64,000 bases of DNA from Zoroaster sp. YZ-2022 (Eukaryota > Echinodermata > Asteroidea > Forcipulatida > Zoroasteridae): the NCBI GenBank assembly GCA_029582265.1, contig CM055823.1, forward strand, positions 7,050,359-7,114,358. The letters are read 5' to 3'. How positions within the stretch are numbered: the first letter of the stretch is position 1; every line of letters starts with the position of its first letter. The notes under the pieces are model-generated. The model was not told the origin of the DNA and searched no databases. It saw nothing but the letters and a program-made list of their open reading frames with translations. Both the position numbers and the translations under genes were made by a program. This document shows positions 33,872-44,138 of this stretch, piece after piece.

Positions 33872-34724
33872 TGGTCCTATGTTGCTATAATTTTTCTGCA
33901 TTACTTTGGAAATTAGCATTTATTTTGGGGTGATTTATTTTCGGAGGGGAACAGTACCAAATGTATATCCAGAGACCCGGCAGGACAACCCAAAATACAT
34001 TTTAAAAGAAAATAGGCGTAAATCAACATTTTAATGTGCATTTCGATTGCTGAGGCTACGTAGTACTGAGGAAAAAGAGAACATTTATGTATTTTGAGAG
34101 TTTATTCAGTTCGGACCCCTGGGTTGAATCATGGATGAAGGTCCTTGTACTCCATGTGACCAATGTCATTCACTGTACGTACGTACTCACGGACCAAAGT
34201 CATGCGTTGGTCATTTTACAGTTGGGAACTGAAGACGTAACAGGTTGTGTCGCCACATGGTGAGTATTTCAAAATTACGAATTTTGTGTGACAAATTTAG
34301 GCATAAAAAAGTTTTTCGATTTTATATACATGTACATTATATAAATATATTATTACATTATAGATGTAAGTATGCTATAAGAACGTACAGTTTGACAAAC
34401 AATTTGGGGAAATGCGAGGACCTAAAATCTCGGTGACAGAACCTAGTATTACATTTACAATTACAGTAGTACTACCACCAGTCAAATTTACATGTTGTTT
34501 AACGTAGCTGCAGTGACTGTATATCAAAAGTCTTATTCATGTCAATGGGTCGAATCAGACCTTAGAGCTACAGACTTTTACATAGGAAATTTGGGACACC
34601 CATTCTTAAACGAGTCAAAATAGACTGGTTACACAGATTGATTGACATGATGGGTTCCAGACTATTGCCGTTTGCCTGTATTGTGTCCAAACCTCAGGTT
34701 TCCTGTTTGTTATGATGTGGAGAG

Positions 34725-34989
34725 TCTGTAAATCCTCCAAAATTAAACATCCAGGAGGTTCAGGGGCCTTGTTCTCTAGACCAAAGGGAGACCCAGGCCC
34801 GCTACCCATTTTTCAGGATTTTTTAAATATTTTTTAAAAAACTTTTTCAAATCACACCCCTGATAGATATTGTGCGACTAAGATGTTTTTGTAAAAGAAT
34901 TTGTTTCTTAGCGCACGAGTCATCAGTGTGATGCAAAACACCAACTAAACACAAAGGCAAAATTAACATATGTACTCTCATTTGGCTCA
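34725..34989 (+). repeat. Dispersed repeat, copy 2
   Basis: GGAGAGTCTGTAAATCCTCC AAAATTAAACATCCAGGAGG TTCAGGGG continues to TCATCAGTGTGATGCAAAAC and ACTCTCATTTGGCTCATTAA. It matches 58425-58683 over about 260 bp. In both copies a different TTAA element begins exactly at the final CATTAA. The 33880-34724 interval shows no clear gene; a Cys-rich frame at 34131-34213 (CTPCDQCHSLYVRTHGPKSC) looks zinc-finger-like but is too short to name. Confidence 0.88.
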
Positions 34990-34993
34990 TTAA

Positions 34994-35374
34994 CACTCCG
35001 ACTTCTGGTACCTTTTTCATAAGTTGATCCACCATTTGAAACCATTCGCTTTTGTGGTTTTGAACGGTGAAATAACTGTACAGTATTGATTCTCCCAAAT
35101 GGTTTTGAATGGTAGGTCACCTAATACAAAACTTTGTTTGGATCTTTCCAAATGGTAGTATAGCTAATACAAAACCTTGTTTGGATACTTCTATTGGTTC
35201 TAAGTGGTGAATCAATGGACCCTCTATGCATTTGAATGGATTTGAATGGTAGTAAAGCTTGCTACCAACACTGTTCAAATGGTATCACCATGTGTGTACA
35301 AAACCAATGGGCATTTTGGTGGAAATTTTTGGTGGAAATTTTGAATGGTTTCAAATGGTCAAACAGTAGAAGGG
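34994..35374. mobile_element. TTAA-flanked element, 381 bp
   Basis: TTAA at 34990-34993 and 35375-35378; ends CACTCCGACTTCTGG and GTCAAACAGTAGAAGGG form a weak inverted repeat. The interior has many AATGGTTTTGAATGG-type words. A larger relative occupies 43900-44134 plus 46781-47325, interrupted by the piggyBac at 44139. Confidence 0.72.
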
Positions 35375-35659
35375 TTAATACTGTGTTTGCACCTTACGTG
35401 CTGGCTAATTGTAAAAGCTGACACAAGTCCGATTTTGGTGATAACCAAAATGATTGCATGTGTTTAGATGACGTCAAATGCACAAGGTCTATAAAATGGT
35501 TACTTGAATGTCTTGCAATAGTTATTTAAAGGTTTGCTGAAATTGAAATCCCAGAAATAATGTTTCTAAGTTGTACTATGTGGGTAGGCTTGTTAGTACT
35601 CGATATTAAACCTTCAAATTAAATTGTTAAAATGTATGCATAAAAAACTGAAAGTCTGT

Positions 35660-35884
35660 AGAGAATAACCCGTGAAGTCCCCATGGTTCTCCCTGAACCA
35701 TATTTCTCACTTAGCGACAGTAGAGAAAAACGAGTTGCCCGAAATTGGTTCTCCCTTGAACCTTTCTCACTTAACGAAGGTTGAGATACGAGTTGTACGA
35801 TACGGTTCTTTTCAGAACCTGTACCTCAGCTTCACGTTAGTTGAGATAAACACATGGTGTTACCGCAAACCGAAACGATATCTG
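35660..35884 (+). repeat. Penelope-type tail, single arm
   Basis: ATAACCCGTGAAGTCCCCAT GGTTCTCCCTGAACC ... GAGATAAACACATGGTGTTA CCGCAAACCGAAACGATAT: one arm of the foldback at 20128-20522, in the same orientation as the copy at 40321. Confidence 0.88.
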
Positions 35885-37670
35885 TAGAAAAACCTTAGAA
35901 ACACAGCCTTCATTTGACAACAGAATGATTATGAAGCTTGAGTGATATCGGATATCACAATAATGTTCTTTTATTTGATTATGTTATTGAGTACTTTTCA
36001 ACTTATCAAGATATCAGTAAATTGTGATGAAAAAATTATCACTATGAAAAAAATAAATTGATTGAGATACTTATTATGGCTGTGCCAGGTATCTGTGTAC
36101 CCAGATACCCAACCGAAACTATCATTACCTGGTTCCATTTTTCGGTTCCAATTACCCGTAAACAACTTTTTAAAATTCTGACTGCACATGCATGCAACAC
36201 AAATAGAAGTATACTTTTTTGTGTATTTTGCAGCCATGTTGACTTAAAAAACAAATGGTTGTAAAGAATGATGTAAATAAAACCAGAAATCGTATGATAT
36301 TCCTGTTTGTTTTTTTAAGGTTTTTTTTCCTCTGACACTGCAGGCCGAGGCAATGTGTTTTATGGTATAACTTCCGTATTTTATAACGTATGAACTTAAT
36401 TTTTTTATCAAATGGAAGAGGAGAATATGCTCTTTCAGGACCACATAAAAACTCAATTTGTGCTGACATCACCTTAAGACTCATTTCGTAAGATCCGGTC
36501 ACATTTGATTGATAGCTGAGAGCTATCATATCATTTGTAAATTTGGTCCCTCCTGCTCATGAGAATTTAATTTCCCCATTTCATCTTCCCATTCTGACGT
36601 TCAAAATTAATATATGCCATACAATTGATTAAAACCGTTCAAATTAGGGATGATTCGGAAACGAGTCTCGAGTGTATTCCAAAACCCACAATCCCGGCCA
36701 AAAATGGTTGGGACACGTGACAATAAACATACCCTCCCCTGTCACCCACTCCCCGCACCCCCCACCAATGTTATCTCCAGCCGGAGCACAGACCTTGGAA
36801 TGAGAGCCAACATTGTCAGGGGGGCCGGGGGCAGCGAGATTTTACTGGGATTGTAGGACCAACTTGACAATATAAATAGATAATAAATTATGTGAAATTG
36901 TTTATTCACTCTTTTTTCACAGGTTGGGTATTTCAGAAATTAATTACACCCCACAAAAAGTCATTGTTATAGCAGTGGGAATTTCCAATTTCTTTTTTCA
37001 CTGAAATTCTGGCCTGGAAATTCCCAAATTTTTCAGTAAAAATGAGAAGTCTCTAAGAGGTGAAGTTTATTTATTGAATAGCCTGTTACAGAGATCATCA
37101 TCCATTTGCTCTAAAAGTCGATTCTTTAAATATAAACTGTATGTCACATCTCGACCCAGATTGAGTGATTTAAAAGTCTTTTAGTGTATTTTCTTTCAAG
37201 GGTCATGGTTGCATAATAATAATTGTTTGTTACAACTGACCATTTATCTGTTCTTTTACTTTACAATTGTACTTTTGTATGGGGGAGTCCTTTTGGTATG
37301 CAGCGCCGTGCTTGAGCGAGCAGCCAGTCTATTGTAAGATAAAAAAGCAGGAGTGTGTGTGGGAGGTTTGTCAGTATGCCAGATAGTGGTTGTGGTGTGT
37401 ACATGTGCTTCAGTACATGAGTGTCGATCCTTCTCCCCACCGATGCCCAGGCCACCAGCATAGATAGTAAAGATCTGTAGAAGCTTGGCTCGGAGGGGCA
37501 CAGAATGGAATCTTGAGAATTCAGACAATCGTAAGTTGTTTTTATTCATTCAATTTGGAAGTTTATTTATGGAAATGAAACGGCTTTTAATTTACTTGAA
37601 ATTAGAACTCATTGTCTTAATTGATTACAACATTACTAGTGAACTGTAATTTGTAATTATTATAGATGGC
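35885..37670. other. Intergenic, no gene recognised
   Basis: AT-rich sequence with short open frames lacking any recognisable domain. At 36650-36860 CCCACAATCCCGG and GGGATTGTAGGACC face each other and might bound a small element. Confidence 0.4.
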
Positions 37671-38034
37671 CCTTGTGTAACCGTTTTCACGACTGCTTTA
37701 TCAACGACTGCTTTATCAACGACTGCCTTGTTTCAACATTCACCTTTCGAGAACGCAATGAATTTTATGTGTTTGGAGGCTAGACGTCCAGAAAGGTCAC
37801 AGTAAGCGTCTTACCCGTCCACAAACTACGCAGACTACAAACATCTATCAAGTGGAGGAACAACTGGCTCAACGTAGTACTTATAAACAAAAATACACTG
37901 CGGGTTTATAAACGTAATGAAGGAGGGGTACTTTTATAACGGCAGCTTCAGGGATGCAACCGCTTATGCAAGAATGTGAGGTGGTGGATGTTGAGAAATT
38001 AATCTATGTATTAAGGTGGTGCGGATTGAATCGA

Positions 38035-38995
38035 GTCTAGATTAGAATTGTTCAGTGATTTATATTGGATTGGATAAATAGATCTAGATTATAGTTGGTT
38101 GAAGTATAAAGTAATTTCATTAATGATTTGTATAAATAATGGAATAATTGGAATAGAATTGTTCAGTGATTTATACTGGATTGGATAAATAGATCTAGAT
38201 TATAGTTGGTTGAAGTATAAAGTAATTTCATTAGTGATTTGTATAAATAATTGGAATATAATTATTCAGTGATTGATATTGGATTGGATAAATAGATCTA
38301 GATTATAGTTGGTTGAAGTATAAAGTAATTTCATTAATGATTTGTATAAATAATTGGAATATAATTATTCAGTGATTGATATTGGATTGGATAAATAGAT
38401 CTAGATTATAGTTGGTTGAAGTATAAAGTAATTTCATTAATGATTTGTATAAATAATGGAATAATTGGAATAGAATTGTTCAGTGATTTATACTGGATTG
38501 GATAAATAGATCTAGATTATAGTTGGTTGAAGTATAAAGTAATTTCATTAATGATTTGTATAAATAATTGGAATATAATTATTCAGTGATTGATATTGGA
38601 TTGGATAAATAGATCTAGATTATAGTTGGTTGAAGTATAAAGTAATTTCATTAATGATTTGTATAAATAATGGAATAATTGGAATAGAATTGTTCAGTGA
38701 TTTATACTGGATTGGATAAATAGATCTAGATTATAGTTGGTTGAAGTATAAAGTAATTTCATTAGTGATTTGTATAAATAATTGGAATATAATTATTCAG
38801 TGATTGATATTGGATTGGATAAATAGATCTAGATTATAGTTGGTTGAAGTATAAAGTAATTTCATTAGTGATTTGTATAAATAATTGGAATATAATTATT
38901 CAGTGATTGATATTGGATTGGATAAATAGATCTAGATTATAGTTGGTTGAAGTATAAAGTAATTTCATAAGTGATTTGTATAAATAATGAACTAA
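38035..38995. repeat. AT-rich tandem array, 103-111 bp units
   Basis: About nine units with AGATCTAGATTATAGTTGGT, TGAAGTATAAAGTAATTTCA and GTGATTTGTATAAATAAT. Two unit types alternate irregularly: a longer one with GAATAGAATTGTTCAGTGAT TTATACTGG and a shorter one with GAATATAATTATTCAGTGAT TGATATTGG. From 37671 to 38034 and 38996 to 39935 I see no gene; the right part contains CTCACGGGTTAGTTGTGACA, possibly an LTR end. Confidence 0.95.
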
Positions 38996-39937
38996 TTGGA
39001 ATGAAATAATTGGAATGGAATAACTAAGTTGTCAAGGATTATAATGATACGTTGGTTAGTCGAGTAATCGTGTGTTCAAGTAATAAAGATCAAGAATACG
39101 ATTTATAAAGTAATTTCATGAATTAATGGTTATATTAGGCCTATAGTGATTTAGATTAATATTTGAAAGGAATAAATGAATTGTAAAAGAATATAACTAA
39201 TTTGTAAATAAATTTTTAAATTAATGTAAATATATGTTCTGGATTTCTTTGTGGTGGTTTACTTCTGCAGTATGTGTTTTGCTTCCTAGGTCACCGCGTA
39301 GAACCCTCACGGGTTAGTTGTGACACTGTACCTTAAAGGAATTCAAAATGATGAATCTTTAGACAACTGAAGGATCATTAAGATTGCTAATGCACTTTAA
39401 AAGTAGTTAATTCATTCTCAATCAGGTTGCAATAAAGACTACATGGTAGAAACTTGATGTCCTACATAGATTTACATAGTACACAAGAATGTGCCATTTT
39501 TGCATCAAGTTGATATTTTGTAGAAAACATGTTGGGGTATAATTTTCACCCAAGTTCATCTCGAGGTCATAATACTTCTATTTGCTTCTACATCAAAAAT
39601 AATTTGGATTCCCATTTTGACCAAAATTGCCCAAAAATGGCCAGCCGTAGCTCAAACTGTTGGTCCAATGGGGCTAAAACTTGAAATATTAGATTTTTTT
39701 AGTCAAAATTACCACATGCACCAAATATGAACTAATTTGAAGGGGCCAGGGTTAGTATAATTTTAGTGAGGTCGAGCCTTTTCACAAATATTGTTGGTAA
39801 CGGCATCACTTCTAAAAAAAATTAAAAACATAGCGGCAGGTTAACTTAAATTATTTTTTATCTAGAAAAACTCGAAACAGAAATTTTATATAAATATGGC
39901 AAAGTCACCAATAATATTAAATACAATAAAATGCATT

Positions 39938-40320
39938 CGGTTTACAGAAACCCACACACACACCGCTACCTAAATGCCGGTCGTTCCACCCACCATCCGT
40001 GAAATCCTCCAGTGAATCGCACCCTACTTGAAGGGCACACACTATCAGTGATAAAGAGCACTTGCCATCCGAGTTGAAACATCTTAACGCCGTGTTAAGA
40101 GACAATGGGTACAGACCTGATAAGCTTAAGTTCCTCCCGAATAGGAACGCTCCACGATCCTCTGACGCAACCGAAAAACCCATTGCCGTGCTACCGTACA
40201 TCGGCCACACTTCACACAAGATTCAGCGTATCCTGAGGGAAGCTGACATTAAGGTCTACTACCGGACTCGAAACAAGTTGGAAACGAAGTTACACACCCA
40301 CAAGGACAGACATGATCCCA
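39938..40320 (+). pseudogene. Penelope-like element, RT C-terminal fragment
   Basis: Translated pieces in shifting frames read VYRNPHTHT..YLNAG, ISDKEHLPSELKHLNAVLRD, NGYRPDKLKFL, VLPYIGHTSHKIQRILREAD and KVYYRTRNKLETKLHTHKDR. The order VYRKPTHTDRYL.., E..HL...L..NGYP, PY..G.S..I.RIL, then T.L...L...KD.. is the end of the reverse transcriptase and the connector before the GIY-YIG endonuclease in Penelope-like elements. The endonuclease is missing; at HDPSR the sequence runs directly into the foldback tail at 40321. It is a truncated, frameshifted copy. Confidence 0.82.
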
Positions 40321-40500
40321 GCCGTCACTTAGCGACAGTAGAGAAAAACGAGTTGCCCGAAATTGGTTCTCCCTTGAACCTTTCTCACTTAACGAAGGTT
40401 GAGATACGAGTTGTACAATACGGTTCTTTTCAGAACCTGTACCTCAGCTTCACGTTAGTTGAGATAAACACATGGTGTTACCGCAAACCGAAACGATATA
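40321..40500 (+). repeat. Penelope-type tail fused to the RT fragment
   Basis: CTTAGCGACAGTAGAGAAAA ACGAGTTGCCCGAAATTGG ... CATGGTGTTACCGCAAACCG, almost identical to 35699-35884. The fusion makes an accidental 149-codon open frame from 40062 to 40511. Confidence 0.9.
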
Positions 40501-41021
40501 GATGCATGTAGTGATTACACATTTCATGACATGACTACTGAAAGAGAGAGGGGGTTGCAAATGAAAATCCCGGTTCATGGAACATTTCAAACCTATTTGA
40601 TGTTAAAAATCCGGTGTTCCCTAAATTGTTTTGAGTAGTATAATAATAATGCATTAATGGAGACTATTATAGCCCATTTTTCTTGATGTGTTATCTTACA
40701 TATCAGTCTGATATATTTAGGCTGTGATTTTTCAAAGTATTTTATTTGTATCATCCCCAGGAAAAAAGACACAAAAATGTGACATTTTTAAATGATCTAA
40801 ATGAATTCCATTAACTGAGAGCACTGCTACCTGATATTTACTTGTCCTTGTGTTAATATTATGACCTGCTATGACCCCCTTCAACTGACTCTTCAACTAT
40901 CTTCCAAACCATATCAATAAGATCATACTAACGATCGTAACTCATGGTGTCTTTCTATAGGCCTATTACGTACATTTGCGTGATCGACTAATACTGGAAA
41001 TGAAATGATAATTAACATTAA

Positions 41022-43895
41022 CCCATATGTGCCTAAGCCATAAAACCACGCAAACACTATTCGTGCCTAAGCCATTGCCATGCACACACAACGCTGTGCA
41101 GTATGCTAATTAGTTTTAGTAAATTACTGGAGTCCTACAAATAAAAACTACAACAACCTTTATATCATTTGAAAGAGTATGGAATTGTCTTTATTCTCAC
41201 ATATATTTGGTCAACCTATGTTTCCACTGGAAATTGAAATTATGGTGTCCAAATCTGAAATAATTGTGAAATAACATGTGAAAATTCATATCTATTTACA
41301 TATTTTCACAATATAAAATATTATTAGCAGTTACATGTGAATAAATCAATTTGTATTAGAAACCCCTCCTCAGTAGCTTCAAAATGGCATATAATTTATG
41401 TATATTGACCCATGAATATGGAATTTACAGTACAATATAGCGAAACAGATTTGTTTACTTTTCTACTACAATGTATTTCAATTCAACAGATAGAATGCAC
41501 AAATAAAACAGGGGTTTGTATCATGTGCAATATGTAATGTCCATGAACCATTATCACATCCAAAGACCTCTTACGATATAACAAGACTTGTTTCTTGCAT
41601 TTCTACATGTACTCATGTCGCTTTTAGTTTCAGTTGTTTACGTGCTTTACCCTTGTGACGTCTATTGGGATCATCATATGGAAACTTCTCCATATAATGA
41701 TATCGAGCAAAGCATGGATCCGGGCACATGTGGACATTACATATTGTACATGAATATATGGTGTCAACACGTTGAATGTGTACCTTGCATGTGGTGCCAA
41801 CTGAAATTTTTTGGGGGGCATGATTTAGGGTACGGTTCATACGTACTGTGTCGTCCACGGCTACAGTATTCCCACATTTACGATAAGTATTCCCGTCAAT
41901 GAGCTGTGAACATAGACGCTCCCGAAACTGGCGCAATTTTATAGTTTGATTGTGAGATTTGTTATAAATAATAAAGCTATTCAATATAGCAATATCTAAC
42001 ATGTACCAAAAAACCTTGTGGTACCACCGCAAACTTTTAGTTAGCAGCTTCGTCACTGTCGTCATCTGATGGCATTGGCTCAGCAGCCATAACTGTGCTA
42101 CATGATGGCACAATACATGTAGGAACAGATGTTGGTCCTACATCGCTGTCATTGCCGCTGCCGCTGTCATGATGTTGAGACGGGTCAAAATCAAAGTCAC
42201 TCATGTCATCGGCCTCGTCATCGCTTTCACTTTCAGTGTCACCAAAAATATCAGCATTGGTAACGTATGATCCGGCGTTTAGTTTGTTAGCAAATTGAGA
42301 ATTTCTGTGCAGTATACGCCGAACAATATTCAAGGGAACAGTGTCCGAATCCGAATCAGAAGAGTAGCAATCGGATGCCGCCATGATGCGATGTCAAACA
42401 ACACAAAGTCAATCCTGAAGAAATGTAAAATATATGTACATCATTTATTGACAATTATTGTAGCCTAATTTGTATAGCATGTGTGTGTATCACTGTGACA
42501 TACATGTACATGCAGACTATGTGCGCGCATGGTGGCATTTACAGAGAACACGCGGGCGCCATTCACCATTCACAGCGGAAGTGCCATGGGTCGGTAAATA
42601 AATGCAACGGGTTGGGTAAATCTGTTATGTAGCATTACGTAGGTTACCTGCGGAAGTTCCACGGATTCCCGCTAGTGCAGTAATTGTTACATTAGTAACA
42701 GTTACATGTACATGTAGGCATACGATATAGGCATCTACATGTAGGCAGGGCTAGGCCTATGCGGTGTTTTCAATTTTCAAATGTTTTACGCTGAAACATT
42801 GCAGAACAAATTACAAAGGGAGTGATTGCATAAGCCTACTGATGTGATAAACAAAATGTAAATAATTTACCTTCAGCTTCGCATCAGTTTCATCCACCAA
42901 CGCCAGTATCTAGGCTAGTATAATGAGTAATGGCCTGGTATAATCTTTCCAACCACAAAATGTACGTCGTGTCGTGTAAGTTCCCAAGACAAATCAATCC
43001 TGTTTGGAAGAAAAAATAAAATGTCATAAATTTATTTACATGTTTTGATGTAGCCTAACGTTAGACCTGTCCTAACGTTACATGTACATCAGCATCATCG
43101 ACCAAGCAGGTACTTTGTACATGTACGCTGAAGTAATCAAACTAACAATGTTTGCCAAATAGTACGCTAACAATTACAGAAATTTATGATATTGATAGGC
43201 CTACCAACACGTAGGCCTACTCACACTGCCATAAAATGATAAATATGGATAGCCTAAATGTTAGTATTTTTTGTATTGTTGTGAGTGTTCGTATTGTTCA
43301 CTCATTTTCGAAGATACATGTAGGATTAGGAAGCATCAAAATTACATCATAAATCTCCTTCCATCGTGCGTAACCAAGCGTTTTGTTTACATGGATATAA
43401 ATTTGACATGCGAAACTTCGTAGTCATGCAATGTTTATGCCGAACATTGTAAAAAAAAATTGAAATACATGATGTAGGCCTACACATATTCATAGACTAC
43501 CGGTAGTTACCTTGGTTCCGTTACCTTCACGTTTATCCAGTAGAAAATGGGCAAAAACCGTCCAAATTACAACACCGTATCTCCCGAAAATACACTAGTG
43601 GTCGCTGGGTATATACACGCGTAATCTGGGATACGAATCGCAAAACCTGCAAAGAATTTTACTAAAAGTCCCGGAAAAAGCCCTCAAAAACGGAAAACGA
43701 TTGAAATAAAATGGCGTCTGACGAAGAGAAAACCTCCAAGAGGCTTATGGGATAGCTTATGCCCATATATGGTAACGGGGTTTCCCTGATGATGTAATTC
43801 AGTTTGTTCTAGAATGTTCTACGGGAAAATCCGTAGTTCGGTACTTTCAGCATTTGCGCGTTCTACGGGAAAATCCGTAGTTCGGTACATATGGG
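41022..43895 (-). mobile_element. piggyBac element 2, internally deleted, 2874 bp
   Basis: Ends CCCATATGTGCC and GGTACATATGGG are inverted and flanked by TTAA (41018-41021 and 43896-43899). The left subterminal region repeats GTGCCTAAGCCA twice. The right one repeats a palindromic block CTACGGGAAAATCCGTAG twice (about 43816-43833 and 43864-43881). It encodes only the two ends of a transposase (41613-42384, minus). About 1.5 kb between the start codon and the right end has no recognisable gene. Between 40501 and 41017 I see nothing. Confidence 0.88.
41613..42384 (-). pseudogene. piggyBac transposase, catalytic core deleted
   Basis: From 42384 the N-terminal acidic region (MAASDCYSSDSDSDTVPLN, then DTESESDDEADDMSD) is typical of piggyBac transposases. 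It stops at 42037. A second frame (to 41613) carries the C-terminus: KSLRWYHKVFWYMLDIAILN, SFIIYNKSH and a Cys-rich domain C..H.......CTICNVHMCPDPCFARYHY. The central DDD catalytic segment is missing between them, so this is an internal deletion derivative that could only move with help from another transposase. Confidence 0.88.
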
Positions 43896-43899
43896 TTAA

Positions 43900-44134
43900 C
43901 CCTCCTACTTTTGGTACCTTTTTCATACAAGTTGATGCACCATTTGAAACCATTCACTTGTGTGGTTTTGAATGGTGAAATAACTGTACAGTATTGATTC
44001 CCCAAATGGTTTTCAATGGTAGGTCAGCTAATACAAAACCTTGTTTGGATCTTTCCAAATGGTAGTACAGCTAATACAAAACCTTGTTTGGATACTTCCA
44101 AGTGGTGAATCAATGGACCCTCTATGCTGGTGAC
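43900..44134 (+). repeat. Host repeat split by piggyBac 1, left part
   Basis: CCCTCCTACTTTTGGTACCT and AATGGTGAAATAACTGTACA match 34994-35200. It continues after piggyBac 1 at 46781-47325 (GAATGGTAGTAAAGCTTGCT ACCAACACTG), which matches 35236-35320. Its left TTAA is the right TTAA of piggyBac 2. Confidence 0.82.
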
Positions 44135-44138
44135 TTAA

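Noticed and set aside
33285..33916. Overlapping frames on both strands rich in Gly, Pro, Lys and Phe
   Set aside because: They are produced by homopolymer-rich MITE sequence.
37676..39330. LTR of about 1.65 kb (TGTAACC...TGTGACA)
   Set aside because: No matching target duplication was found and the interior is a tandem array, so the ends may be chance.
40062..40511. 149-codon open frame
   Set aside because: Only the first part is Penelope RT; the rest is an accidental reading of the foldback tail.
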